A stretch of 46,139 bases of DNA from Lachnospiraceae bacterium (lineage in GTDB: Bacteria; Bacillota; Clostridia; Lachnospirales; Lachnospiraceae), in NCBI GenBank assembly GCA_024684675.1, contig JAIKWO010000049.1:1-46139 (forward strand), given 5' to 3'. Position 1 is the stretch's first letter, and every line of letters begins with the position of its first letter. The notes below the pieces were generated by a model, which searched no databases, was not told the DNA's origin, and saw nothing but the letters and a program-made list of their open reading frames with translations. The position numbers and the translations under genes were made by a program. Shown one piece after another: positions 25,798 to 34,978 of this stretch.

Positions 25798-26378
25798 TTC
25801 TTACCTATTTTCGGATTGCAATCCATGATGCCGTTTTCTGTGATCAGATAATCCATTCTCATATCATGCTCGTCCATTATAACGTTTTCTTTTAACTGCT
25901 CGCTATAGCATAATCCCACTTTAATAAGAGAGGAATTCTCAAAAAGAAAGCGGTCATAGTATCCGCCGCCGTAACCAAGTCTGGAACCGTCCGGTTGAAA
26001 AGAAAGCCCGGGTACAAGAACGAGCACATCACTGAAGTCATTTCTTGAAAAAACAGGTTCCGTCCCCGCAGGCTCCAAGATTCCGAATACACCCGACCTT
26101 AATGAAGAGAGATCTTTCACTTGAAAAAACGACATGGAATCCCCATTCACTTTCGGGCAAAAAACAGTCTTCCCGTCTTTGATCGCATCTCCGATTAAAG
26201 AGATCGTATTGACTTCGCTTCGAAAGGATACATATGTGATCACGCAGTCAGCATTCCGATACAGATCACTGTTTAGTAAATGTGACAAAATTTGATCGCT
26301 TTTTTGTTTTCGATCCAAAGCGGAAATGCTGTCACGAGCAACGGATGCTCGTTTTCTAAGATCTTTTTTTGTTTCCAT
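25794..26378 (-). CDS. 5-formyltetrahydrofolate cyclo-ligase
   Basis: A 194-residue cytosolic enzyme that converts 5-formyl-THF to 5,10-methenyl-THF with ATP. The N-terminus KKDLRKRASVARDSIS is typical, and the nucleotide-binding GYGGGYYDRFL (about 145) is intact. It joins fhs and folD in this window as a third C1-folate enzyme. The ATG at 26378 lies inside the last codons of the DUF896 gene (23-base overlap), with GGTGA upstream. An extension to 26435 would overlap that gene further and is unlikely. Confidence 0.93.
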   Translation of the reverse strand: METKKDLRKRASVARDSISALDRKQKSDQILSHLLNSDLYRNADCVITYVSFRSEVNTISLIGDAIKDGKTVFCPKVNGDSMSFFQVKDLSSLRSGVFGILEPAGTEPVFSRNDFSDVLVLVPGLSFQPDGSRLGYGGGYYDRFLFENSSLIKVGLCYSEQLKENVIMDEHDMRMDYLITENGIMDCNPKIGKK

Positions 26379-26580
26379 ATTTTTCACCGAGATTGGTAAT
26401 GGTTCCATCCTCGTTCTCAATATCAATATTGTCAAGCTGACTCTTTAAATTCCTGCGGATACTTTCGACATATTCCGCCCGAAGGAGCGCCTGCTCCTTC
26501 TTTTCCGCATCCGTAAGACCTTCTGCGCAGGATTTCTTATAAAGTGCATTAATCCGCGCAATTCGTTCATCCATATTCAT
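26356..26580 (-). CDS. DUF896 family small protein (YnzC-like)
   Basis: A 74-residue cytosolic protein of two helices followed by a short tail. IARINALYKKSCAEGLTDAEKKEQALLRAEYV is the diagnostic region (I quote it in halves: IARINALYKKS and GLTDAEKKEQ). B. subtilis YnzC belongs to this family; its role is not defined. The start overlaps the flavoprotein stop as ATGA, and the end overlaps the cyclo-ligase by 23 bases. Confidence 0.9.
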   Translation of the reverse strand: MNMDERIARINALYKKSCAEGLTDAEKKEQALLRAEYVESIRRNLKSQLDNIDIENEDGTITNLGEKYGNKKRS

Positions 26581-28208
26581 GTCTCGTCCTCAAAAGGGGC
26601 ATATTTTGCAGCGATCGCTTCTGCGACACGCATACCGTCCATGGCAGCAGACATGATTCCACCGGCATAACCGGCGCCTTCGCCGCATGGATAAATGCCC
26701 CGCATTTCACTTTCCAAAGTCATTCCATCTCGCATAATCCGAACAGGAGAAGAAGTCCTGCTCTCAACAGCCTCGATCAAAACGTGTTCTTCGGAAAACC
26801 CGGGAATCAGTTTGTTAAAATGTTCCATCCCTTCCAGAAACGCTTCATTAAGCGTATCCGGAAGAATCTTTGTGATATCTGAAAAACAATACTGTCCTTT
26901 TATACATGGGGACGGTACATTCTCATCAATCGGGAAAGCATTCCCATGAAAATGCGCCTTAAAAGACGAAAGCGTCATAACCGGGACTTTTCCGCCTCCC
27001 GCATGATATGCCTTTTCTTCAAGTTCGCGCTGAAACGAAACACCGGCAAGCGGAGAATCATCGGGATAGTCCGCTCTTGTAACACTCATAATGATCGCAC
27101 TGTTTGCATGAACACCGTCCCGTCCACTGTAACTCATTCCGTTAACGGCAAGTCTTCCCGGCTCAGAAGATGCATTGACTACATACCCGCCCGGGCACAT
27201 ACAGAACGAGTAAACACTCCGACCGTTGGAGGCCTGAAATGTAACTTTATAGGCGGCAGCCGGCAAAAGATCACCACGTTTTTGCCCGTACTGAGCAAGG
27301 TCAATTGTTTCCTGCGGATGTTCCACACGGAAGCCGACCGCAAAATCTTTAGCCTGCATCGGAAAACCATGTGCATCGAGCATGGAAAACGTATCGCGTG
27401 CACTGTGTCCGATCGCTAGAACCAGACAATTGCAAGGGATCACTACGTTTTGTTCGGAAGTTCTTTTAGAAACAACGATTTCCGATAATGCGCCGTCCTT
27501 GATCGAAATGTCGACGAGTTGCGACTCAAACAAAACTTCTCCGCCGCACCGAATGATTTCTTCCCGCATAGTCTTTACCACTTTGCATAGAATGTCGGTT
27601 CCGACATGCGGCTTCGCGTCAACCAGAATATCGCCGGGAGCCCCTGCTTCTTGAAAAACGCGAAGCACTTCTCTTCCACGACCATCTTTGTCCTTAACAA
27701 GTGTGTTAAGCTTTCCATCAGAAAATGTTCCGGCTCCGCCTTCACCAAACTGTACATTGGAGGACGGATCAAGTCGACCTGTAGCCCAGAAATGTTCAAC
27801 ATCCTTCATCCTGGAATCCACGTCCTTCCCCCGTTCTAAAAGAATCGGGCGATAGCCGTTTTTTGCAAGAAAATACCCGCAAAAAAGCCCGGCAGGCCCT
27901 GTACCGACAATAATAGGACGATGAGATAGTCTCATTTTGCCGGGATGGGGAAATTTGTAAACCTGTTCATTTAAGCGAATAACACCGTTTTTAGAAGCTC
28001 TCTTAAGGACAGTTTCCTCATGATCCACTTCACAATTGATCGTGTAGACGTAAAATAGCGAGGGCTTTTTACGTGCGTCAAGTGACCTTCTGAAAACGGA
28101 GTACGACAAATGATCATTTGCTTTTAGGCAGAGCATCTTACGAATTTTTTGTGTAAGCGCATCTTCGGAATGACCGACTTCGAGCTTACATTGCGCGATT
28201 CTTAGCAT
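26577..28208 (-). CDS. FAD-dependent dehydrogenase of the COG2509 type
   Basis: A 543-residue flavoprotein. An N-terminal domain of about 90 residues precedes the Rossmann loop IIVGTGPAGLFCGYFLAKNG (about 98-117; first residues shown). FGEGGAGTFSDGKLNT and the C-terminal FAD-contact block GEGAGYAGGIMSAAMDG follow. Proteins of this family are annotated as NAD(P)/FAD-dependent oxidoreductases with unknown substrate. AAGGAG is 6 bases before the ATG at 28208; the start overlaps the preceding flavoprotein by 7 bases. An upstream in-frame extension to 28250 lies in that gene and is rejected. Confidence 0.87.
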   Translation of the reverse strand: MLRIAQCKLEVGHSEDALTQKIRKMLCLKANDHLSYSVFRRSLDARKKPSLFYVYTINCEVDHEETVLKRASKNGVIRLNEQVYKFPHPGKMRLSHRPIIVGTGPAGLFCGYFLAKNGYRPILLERGKDVDSRMKDVEHFWATGRLDPSSNVQFGEGGAGTFSDGKLNTLVKDKDGRGREVLRVFQEAGAPGDILVDAKPHVGTDILCKVVKTMREEIIRCGGEVLFESQLVDISIKDGALSEIVVSKRTSEQNVVIPCNCLVLAIGHSARDTFSMLDAHGFPMQAKDFAVGFRVEHPQETIDLAQYGQKRGDLLPAAAYKVTFQASNGRSVYSFCMCPGGYVVNASSEPGRLAVNGMSYSGRDGVHANSAIIMSVTRADYPDDSPLAGVSFQRELEEKAYHAGGGKVPVMTLSSFKAHFHGNAFPIDENVPSPCIKGQYCFSDITKILPDTLNEAFLEGMEHFNKLIPGFSEEHVLIEAVESRTSSPVRIMRDGMTLESEMRGIYPCGEGAGYAGGIMSAAMDGMRVAEAIAAKYAPFEDET

Positions 28209-29425
28209 GAAGCACTCCTTCCCGCCAGAAATCCGCTGGTCCAGGCCCATTGCAGGTTATATCCGCCGCACATACCGTCAACATCCAAAATTTCACCTGT
28301 CATATATAATCCCTTAACAGATTTTGCTTCAAATTGTTCGTTCAGTTCTGAAAGAAGAACTCCGCCTGCACAAAGCTGCGCATTCTGATATGGATTGAGT
28401 GATGTACAGGTAAAAGGAAATCGCTTTAGCAAAGCAGCGGCTTCCAAAACACGAGGCACTGAAATAGAAACCGTTTGCACCTGCCCTTTTAATCCGCTTT
28501 CTTTTAAAAGAACGGGAATCATTTTCTTATTCACTAATCCTGTAAAAAATTGGTCCAGCGAAAGCTCTCCGAGTGTATGATAACGTTTTTTGATCGACTC
28601 TTCCCATTCGGAATCGGAAAGATCAGGGAAAAAGTCAAAAAACAACGGGACAGATGATTCGTTCATTAACCGGTATCCGATCTGTCTGCTTAACTGAAAA
28701 GCCGGAATTCCCGAAACACCATAATCCGTAAACTGTACTTCACCTTTATCAGATTTTATCCCGTCGCCATCATAATATGACAACATGCCTTTCGCGCGCA
28801 TCCCGGCCAGTGCTTTGCAATACGAATCGCTGCAGCGAAGCGCTGTCAGCGCGGGTGTAAAAGGTGCCGTTTTAAAATGAAAAGAAGGAAACAGAGAAAG
28901 GAATGCATTCGGTTGCAGCCTCTTTCCTTTGGGCGCATTCAATCCCGCTATATTTCCACAGGATACGATGACTCGATCATATCGCTCTTCGCTTCGATTT
29001 GTTCTGACTGTAAATTGATCATCCGATTTCGTAACGCTGATGACTTCACATGAAGTTTCCATTCGTACATGAAGCCTTTCAAGCGTAAAACGCAAAACAT
29101 CAAGAACTGCGGAAGCCTGTTCGCAACGCGGATATAAATAGCCGTCTCTATCCGTTAAAAGAAGTCCGATGGAAGAAAAGAATGAAATGGTATCCTCCAC
29201 ACCGAACTCGGAAAAGCGTGACATCATATAATTCGAATCTTTTGTATAATAATGCGAAGCGGAAAACGCAGTATTAGACAAATTGCATTTTCCGTTACCC
29301 GTTACCAATATTTTTTTGCCGATTCGGTCATTCTTTTCCAGAACGGTGACTTCAGCTCCGTTGTTCGCTGCAGAGATCGCTGCGATCAAACCGGATGCGC
29401 CACCGCCCACCACTGCTATTTTCAT
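28202..29425 (-). CDS. HI0933/BaiN-like FAD-dependent oxidoreductase
   Basis: A 407-residue flavoprotein. The N-terminal Rossmann motif is VVGGGASGLIAAISAANNGA, followed by EKNDRIGKKILVTGNGKCNLSN, the hallmark of the HI0933/YhiN family (relatives include aminoacetone-oxidase-type proteins and BaiN). The C-terminal FAD block has GEILDVDGMCGGYNLQWAW. The reaction is not known. It is translationally coupled to the COG2509 flavoprotein downstream and follows the flippase by 12 bases, with AGGAAAGGG before the ATG. Confidence 0.9.
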   Translation of the reverse strand: MKIAVVGGGASGLIAAISAANNGAEVTVLEKNDRIGKKILVTGNGKCNLSNTAFSASHYYTKDSNYMMSRFSEFGVEDTISFFSSIGLLLTDRDGYLYPRCEQASAVLDVLRFTLERLHVRMETSCEVISVTKSDDQFTVRTNRSEERYDRVIVSCGNIAGLNAPKGKRLQPNAFLSLFPSFHFKTAPFTPALTALRCSDSYCKALAGMRAKGMLSYYDGDGIKSDKGEVQFTDYGVSGIPAFQLSRQIGYRLMNESSVPLFFDFFPDLSDSEWEESIKKRYHTLGELSLDQFFTGLVNKKMIPVLLKESGLKGQVQTVSISVPRVLEAAALLKRFPFTCTSLNPYQNAQLCAGGVLLSELNEQFEAKSVKGLYMTGEILDVDGMCGGYNLQWAWTSGFLAGRSASC

Positions 29426-29437
29426 GAATACCCTTTC

Positions 29438-31090
29438 CTACATCAATCGAATCTGCCTTAAAACAAAAATTATAACTCTTCCAAACGGAATACATTTCAG
29501 ATCACGTTCGTCAGCTCCATGTAAAAGCGCAAGCAATACATGATAGATCAAAACACCGGTCAAAAGCAAAAGTGCAAACAAAACGCCGGCCGGCAACACG
29601 CTGATCAATGCACGGTTCATGAAATACAAGACAGCCCCCATAATCAAAGATGCAAGCGAAGTCGGTACAAGGCATCTGAAAAAACTGCCTCTTAAACCGG
29701 AGGTCTGCTTAACAAAAAACCCGCATAATCCAAACAAGACAAAACTGCAAATCAAATCCGCATAAAGAACCCCAAAGATATTCAAATGGAATACTTCCGG
29801 CATCACGTAAAGTAAAAACAGATAGACCGGCAATCCGATACCTGCACATATAAATGCTTTACGGCCTTCGTTTAACGCAAACAGCGTCTCAATAAAGAGG
29901 ATCGAAAAAGCAAACAAAACCGTCGGAATAATCCCAATCAAAAGAAGCTTCCCGGCAAGATCCGCGTCCGCTCTGTGATTCAGCATAAACAGGATCGCGT
30001 TACCCGAGCATCCAATCCATACGATCATGGGAAATACAAACATTGCCGATGCTTTCAACACGCTTTGAAGCCGATCACGGAGGTGCTGCATTGCCTGTCG
30101 CTTGATTAAACCCGGAAGCAATGTCTGTTGGCAATACCCCATTGCAGCGGCAATCAAAAGCGGAATAGCAAAGAGTACACGATAGATCCCGTAATACGCT
30201 CCCCATTCATTGATAATCAGATCATCCGAAAGACTTCCGTTTACGAATAACCGAAAAGCGATCTGGGCAAAAATGACGTTTCCTCTTAAAAATAGTGCTA
30301 AAATAATAAACGGCAGCAAGAATAAAACAAAAAGCGTGATACTTCTTGAAAGCGGCTCCCTCATTTTGGATGATTCTTTTTTCTGCATTTTCAGGTACTG
30401 TGCTTTCGTCGAAAAATATGCAAAACAAAGAAAAAGGAGCGAAAGGATCGATCCCGTTATCATTCCAATATAAAATCCGAGAAGACCGTATACAAAAGCA
30501 TAGTCGCTGTTTAATAAAAGCACGCCTACTTTTGCGCCATAGTCATCAAATACGAACATCAAAACTGTACCGATACATACAGAAAAAAACTGCTCGATCA
30601 CAACGGAGATTGCCGCAGGCGCATCCACGCCATAACCCATAAAGTAACCACGAAGGGATCCATTGAACGCACATAAAAGCAGCAACACGCAAAGCGGCAT
30701 CAAGGTGATCTTTGCATAACGATCCGCAAAAAGAAGCATTGCCCAATCTTGCCCCTTCCAGAATAGCAAGCCTGCGCCAACCAGTGAAAATACGATCGAA
30801 AAAAGGCTTCCAACTTTACAGATTGCACGCGCATTGCAATATTGATGCTGACGCACTCTCGGCAGCATCAACGCGCGAAGCACGATCGGAAGCATATAGG
30901 AAAAGCAGATGCAGAAAAGCCCAAACAATCCAAAAGACGCAGAAAAGATACCGATCCCTGCGTTTGCATAACAGCTTGATATGAGAACTCTTCCAATGAT
31001 CGCACACAAACCGGCGAACAGGATAGCGATCGACATAATTCCGCCGCGCATGATGTAATTTGATTGACGATTTTCTCTTTGTTCGTTCAC
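29438..31090 (-). CDS. MOP-superfamily lipid flippase (SpoVB/MurJ-like)
   Basis: A membrane protein of about 550 residues with 13-14 hydrophobic helices. It belongs to the polysaccharide-biosynthesis/MurJ/SpoVB group of the MOP superfamily, from the overall pattern, YIMRGGIMSIAILFAGLCAI at the N-terminus and LRGYFMGYGVDAPAAIS in the middle. Such proteins flip lipid-linked sugars, including lipid II. The substrate is inferred only. The start is uncertain: GTG at 31090 follows GAGGGG by 6 bases; a TTG at 31114 and an ATG at 31051 are other options. It lies between ybeY and a flavoprotein pair, an unusual place for a wall flippase. Confidence 0.82.
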   Translation of the reverse strand: MNEQRENRQSNYIMRGGIMSIAILFAGLCAIIGRVLISSCYANAGIGIFSASFGLFGLFCICFSYMLPIVLRALMLPRVRQHQYCNARAICKVGSLFSIVFSLVGAGLLFWKGQDWAMLLFADRYAKITLMPLCVLLLLCAFNGSLRGYFMGYGVDAPAAISVVIEQFFSVCIGTVLMFVFDDYGAKVGVLLLNSDYAFVYGLLGFYIGMITGSILSLLFLCFAYFSTKAQYLKMQKKESSKMREPLSRSITLFVLFLLPFIILALFLRGNVIFAQIAFRLFVNGSLSDDLIINEWGAYYGIYRVLFAIPLLIAAAMGYCQQTLLPGLIKRQAMQHLRDRLQSVLKASAMFVFPMIVWIGCSGNAILFMLNHRADADLAGKLLLIGIIPTVLFAFSILFIETLFALNEGRKAFICAGIGLPVYLFLLYVMPEVFHLNIFGVLYADLICSFVLFGLCGFFVKQTSGLRGSFFRCLVPTSLASLIMGAVLYFMNRALISVLPAGVLFALLLLTGVLIYHVLLALLHGADERDLKCIPFGRVIIFVLRQIRLM

Positions 31091-31114
31091 GACTCCCCCC
31101 TCGTTCACTAACAA

Positions 31115-31615
31115 TTATTCTCTTGTGATCCCTAATTTCTGCAGAACATCTTCCTGCTTCTTTTCCATAACGGCCGCTTCATCCGGTGTCATATGATCAT
31201 AACCGCACAAATGGAAAAAACTATGCGCCAGAAGAAAAGCAAATTCACGTTTTTCACTATGTCCGTACTCTTTTGCCTGTTCTCTGACTTTATCAGTGGA
31301 AATAATAATATCTCCCAAAATAAGGTCACCGGAATCAGGATCAAAATAATCGGCACTATCCTCTTCCAAATGAGAAAAGTCTGACGGATACGAATATTCT
31401 ATATTCGGAAACGACAAAACATCTGTGGGACTGTCAATTCCGCGATGCGCCTTATTATACGCATGAATGCCGGCATTATCGGTCATAAGTACATTCACTT
31501 CTGCATCATACGGACATGCCTCGTCCGAAAGAACTTGTTCCATCACGCGTCTGATCACATCTTCCGGATCAAAATCAAATGTTTCATCATGCTCATTTTC
31601 AAGATAAAAAGTCAT
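31115..31615 (-). CDS. ybeY: Endoribonuclease YbeY
   Basis: A 166-residue zinc-dependent RNase needed for 16S rRNA 3' end maturation and ribosome quality control. The metal site is intact: His131, His135 and His141 in HSFFHLCGYDH. TDVLSFP (64-70) and GDLILGDIIIS are conserved. An acidic insertion near residues 80-97 is slightly longer than usual. AAGGAG lies about 10 bases before the ATG, which overlaps the pgpH-like gene by 17 bases. The phoH-pgpH-ybeY order is the normal Firmicutes arrangement. Confidence 0.95.
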   Translation of the reverse strand: MTFYLENEHDETFDFDPEDVIRRVMEQVLSDEACPYDAEVNVLMTDNAGIHAYNKAHRGIDSPTDVLSFPNIEYSYPSDFSHLEEDSADYFDPDSGDLILGDIIISTDKVREQAKEYGHSEKREFAFLLAHSFFHLCGYDHMTPDEAAVMEKKQEDVLQKLGITRE

Positions 31616-32801
31616 AATAAAGCTTCTCCTTGATAAACACTTGTTTCATTTCAATCAAATCATGTATGGAGATCTTGCTATTACGAAGGCATCCGCTCTC
31701 CTCTTTCTTTTTAAAGATCAGATCAATGACTTGCAGATAATCAGGCTTTGTCTCCGGATCTTTACGAAGTAGGTACAGAATTGAAGTGACAACCGCATCA
31801 GAATACATGACGATTGTGCTCTCTTTGGATTCATAGCGGCGACTGACGCAGTCCGTGAGCACATCGATTACACCGGGCGGAAAGTCATTCTTTTTGCATA
31901 TATCAGCCAGAATATCCGTCTCCTTCGCGGTCGTATTCCCAAACATTCGCTCAATCTTTCCAAAACGGTGATAATATGCACAGGCTTTGGTAAGATCAAC
32001 ATCTGCGCCTATTGCATTGGCAATTCGCTCGCTGAAATATGCGGTATGGATTGCCAAAAAGTAATCATCTCGCGACCTTGCTTTCAGATCCGACATCAGA
32101 ACAAATTCAGGATCATTGATCTCAAGGAACCGGGACTTGAACTGATGAACGATCGTAAAACTGAAATACTTTAAGACGCTCATCAAAAGCAGTGTATTTA
32201 AAAACAAATTCAAACACGGCAAAACAAACAGTGTCCATGACAACTGTTCATTAATAAACAGCACAATAACGGATGTTTCCGATAAAAAAAAGAATAAAAG
32301 TGTTACGACAATAGGGATAACAACACGAAAACCCTCATCAACATACTGAAACAGCATGATCGCAACCATACCGGAAACAAAATAGAATAAGAAAATGCTG
32401 ACCGGTGCATCCGCGATCAGAATCGGCATCATCAAAACGGCTGTATATGAAAAAACGCCTAAAAACGGATTGGAGAAAAAGGCAAATGCAAGCGCAAATG
32501 CCAGAATCGGCCAAACAGAATACGGAAAAAGAGGTAAAAAGCAGGAAAACAGAATCGCTACCACATAAAAAAACCAAAAACGCTTAAAATGCATTTCATT
32601 GTTATAAAGCAGCACGTGAATCGTTTTTCCGTAGTTCCAGCCAAACGAAATGGAGATCGCAGCAGTCAGCATGACGATCGTGTTACGAACCATTTCTTGT
32701 GCATTGCCGGTGTATAAATAGGTCGCGGCTAATGCGCATAATCCTGTCTCAACGACCAGAATGATATGCAATAGGTTTTCTTTCCAAGTATTGCGATTCA
32801 T
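31599..32801 (-). CDS. Degenerate PgpH-like (7TM-HD) membrane protein
   Basis: A 400-residue protein at the place where Firmicutes encode the c-di-AMP phosphodiesterase PgpH (about 700 residues). About seven hydrophobic segments span residues 10-215, and an HD-like helical domain follows (about 235-360). Two things are missing. The large extracellular N-terminal domain of PgpH is absent. The HD metal site is broken: the hallmark YYHDIGK reads YYHRFGK (about residue 277), and the later His and His-His pairs read as ADIC and TDCV. One early His (about 251) and the final Asp remain. It is unlikely to hydrolyse c-di-AMP by the known mechanism; a sensor or regulatory role is a guess. It starts 5 bases after phoH. 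Confidence 0.8.
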   Translation of the reverse strand: MNRNTWKENLLHIILVVETGLCALAATYLYTGNAQEMVRNTIVMLTAAISISFGWNYGKTIHVLLYNNEMHFKRFWFFYVVAILFSCFLPLFPYSVWPILAFALAFAFFSNPFLGVFSYTAVLMMPILIADAPVSIFLFYFVSGMVAIMLFQYVDEGFRVVIPIVVTLLFFFLSETSVIVLFINEQLSWTLFVLPCLNLFLNTLLLMSVLKYFSFTIVHQFKSRFLEINDPEFVLMSDLKARSRDDYFLAIHTAYFSERIANAIGADVDLTKACAYYHRFGKIERMFGNTTAKETDILADICKKNDFPPGVIDVLTDCVSRRYESKESTIVMYSDAVVTSILYLLRKDPETKPDYLQVIDLIFKKKEESGCLRNSKISIHDLIEMKQVFIKEKLYYDFLS

Positions 32802-32806
32802 TACGA

Positions 32807-33817
32807 TTAATTACCTGTTCTTCCCGTCTTTTTCGTAAAACGCTGTGGCTTTTTCTTATCACGGTTTTCGTAGGCTTCATATGCTTTAACGATTTTCTGC
32901 ACAAGCGGATGACGCACGACATCTTTGCTTGTCAGCCTACAAAATGCGATATCATCAATTTTGGCTAAAACACGCTCGGCAATATCCAGACCGGAAACCG
33001 TTCCTTGTGCCAAATCTTTTTGTGAAGAATCTCCCGTGATCACGACTTTCGAGCCGAAACCGATTCGTGTAAGAAACATTTTCATCTGTGCCGGCGTAGT
33101 GTTCTGTGCCTCGTCGAGGATAATAAATGCATTATCAAGTGTACGCCCGCGCATATAGGCAAGCGGCGCGACTTCGATCAACCCTTTTTCCATGTTTTTC
33201 TGGAAGCTTTCCGCACCCATGATCTGATATAACGCATCGTACAACGGGCGCAGATAAGGGTCGACTTTACTTTGGAGATCACCCGGTAGGAAACCAAGCT
33301 TCTCTCCTGCTTCGATCGCGGGTCTTGTCAGAATGATCCTGCTCACTTCATCATTCTTAAAAGCAGTGATTGCCATGGCCATTGCAAGGTATGTCTTACC
33401 GGTACCGGCAGGTCCAAGTCCGAACACGATCATGGAGTCACGTATCGCATCAACATACTCTTTCTGCCCGAGCGTTTTGGGTTTAATAGGTTTCCCGCTG
33501 ACCGTATGGCAGATAATGGAACCGTCTATTGATGCCAGTGTATCTTCTTTATCCTCGTTACTCATCTCTATCGTATAATCGACATTCTGTTCTTCTATCA
33601 TATTTCCGCGCTCCGATAAAATCACAAGATTATGTAACACGGAAGCAGCCCTTTTCGCATTCCGCTCTTCACCGATCACCTTGACTTCATCATCTCGGTT
33701 TACGATCATGACATGAAACGCATTCTCAATCTTGCGAACGAAACAGTCTCTCTCACCGAAAACATTCTGCATATGCGTAGACGGTATGGAAATGTGCATG
33801 GAAAAATCTTTAGTCAT
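32807..33817 (-). CDS. PhoH-family ATPase (YbeZ)
   Basis: A 336-residue cytosolic ATPase. An N-terminal region of about 110 residues precedes the PhoH domain, with Walker A GLGPAGTGKTYLAMAMA (about 134-150), LPGDLQSKVDPYLRPLYDAL and Walker B FIILDEAQNTTPAQMK. It is linked to RNA metabolism and YbeY in many bacteria, and here precedes pgpH-like and ybeY. The C-terminus ends in a basic tail (DKKKPQRFTKKTGR). AAGGAG is close (3 bases) to the ATG at 33817; a second ATG is 18 bases downstream. Confidence 0.93.
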   Translation of the reverse strand: MTKDFSMHISIPSTHMQNVFGERDCFVRKIENAFHVMIVNRDDEVKVIGEERNAKRAASVLHNLVILSERGNMIEEQNVDYTIEMSNEDKEDTLASIDGSIICHTVSGKPIKPKTLGQKEYVDAIRDSMIVFGLGPAGTGKTYLAMAMAITAFKNDEVSRIILTRPAIEAGEKLGFLPGDLQSKVDPYLRPLYDALYQIMGAESFQKNMEKGLIEVAPLAYMRGRTLDNAFIILDEAQNTTPAQMKMFLTRIGFGSKVVITGDSSQKDLAQGTVSGLDIAERVLAKIDDIAFCRLTSKDVVRHPLVQKIVKAYEAYENRDKKKPQRFTKKTGRTGN

Positions 33818-33825
33818 AATCTCCT

Positions 33826-34953
33826 TTATTCGGAAAGCGGCATATATTTGGAGGATGCAATAAAACGATCTTCAACAACAGCGCCATCCTTGGATACTTC
33901 CAAATAACTCTTTGCAGATAAGGAACCTGTCTTAACGGAATGGAAACGATATGAATATCCATTCATCAATAATTGATTCGTGTAAACATTTACGATCAAA
34001 TTGTTACCGCTTGTATAAGCCTCAAACACAACCGGAAATTCATAATCGTTGCGAATCTTCAAATCTTTGGATCCGGATGAGATCGCCGCGTCAACCCCAA
34101 GCGGCAGATAATGAACAGGCATACTGTGCTGGTGTCTTTCCAGAATTGTTAATCCGCTGTTCATTGCAGCATTGTATGTTGTAGAGGAAACCTGGCAAAT
34201 GCCGCCGCCCATCGCCTGAATGACTTTTCCGGCCTCATAAGTGCCGGCAGTACGATAACCATTCGCTGATGTTCTGGGCTTAATCTGTTCACTCACGGAA
34301 AATGAAGCACCCGGTTCAAGAACAAGTCCGTTTAAGTTCGAAGAAGCAATCGCGATATTCTTTTTCCTGTTCGCGGTGCTTCCTTTAAAAGAAGTCTTGC
34401 AGCTTCCTTGAATCTGATAAGCCGGCGCAATATCAGCAGGGAGGGCAAGAAGAACACTCGGTCTTTCCTCTTCCTTTTTTTCTTCTTCTTTCTTGTCCTC
34501 TTTCTTTGGCTCTTCTTTTAATTGATCAAAATGTTCTTCAGTCAATGCGAAAACAAGATCATCCGTTGTTCCTTGGACAGCTGTCTGCTGAATTGCTGTT
34601 ACGATCTGCACTTTCACATCGGCTTTCAACTGTCGATTATTGCCCGCTTTTTTTTCGATCTTCTTAAAAAAACCGCCCAAGAGCGCCATGTCTGTTACAA
34701 CAGCGTCCCGATAAACACCGTTTTCTCCATACAGATCAAGCGGCATTTTGGCAATGTCCTTCATGGTAACGGATAACGTTTTACCATTAACGGTAACAAT
34801 CAGCTTCTGATTCAGCGAACCTGCTTTCATCTCACCGACAGTCGATTTTGTGATCGATTCTTCCGCGTGGACAGGAAGGCATAATGCCGGAACCATACAA
34901 ACCTGCACAAATGCGATAAAGAGGATCAACACATTTTTTAAAAACTTCTTCAT
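33826..34953 (-). CDS. Exported VanW family protein
   Basis: A 375-residue secreted or surface protein. The signal peptide runs from MKKFLKN through a hydrophobic core to a likely cut after PVHA (about residue 30). A beta-rich region (about 45-145) and a highly charged Lys/Glu linker (about 145-165) precede the VanW domain (about 185-350), with FSVSEQIKPRT, GGGICQVSSTTYNAA and LERHQHSMPV. VanW is found in some vancomycin-resistance clusters, but the domain is widespread in Firmicutes and its function is unknown; there is no van cluster here. Spacing of 8 and 25 bases to phoH and rlmH indicates co-transcription. Confidence 0.88.
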   Translation of the reverse strand: MKKFLKNVLILFIAFVQVCMVPALCLPVHAEESITKSTVGEMKAGSLNQKLIVTVNGKTLSVTMKDIAKMPLDLYGENGVYRDAVVTDMALLGGFFKKIEKKAGNNRQLKADVKVQIVTAIQQTAVQGTTDDLVFALTEEHFDQLKEEPKKEDKKEEEKKEEERPSVLLALPADIAPAYQIQGSCKTSFKGSTANRKKNIAIASSNLNGLVLEPGASFSVSEQIKPRTSANGYRTAGTYEAGKVIQAMGGGICQVSSTTYNAAMNSGLTILERHQHSMPVHYLPLGVDAAISSGSKDLKIRNDYEFPVVFEAYTSGNNLIVNVYTNQLLMNGYSYRFHSVKTGSLSAKSYLEVSKDGAVVEDRFIASSKYMPLSE

Positions 34954-34978
34954 GTTACTGTTCCTTTCGGACTTATTT

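Noticed and set aside
33826-34953. VanW gene as a sign of glycopeptide resistance
   Set aside because: No vanA/B/H/X/Y/R/S-like genes in the window; VanW-domain proteins are widespread in Firmicutes.
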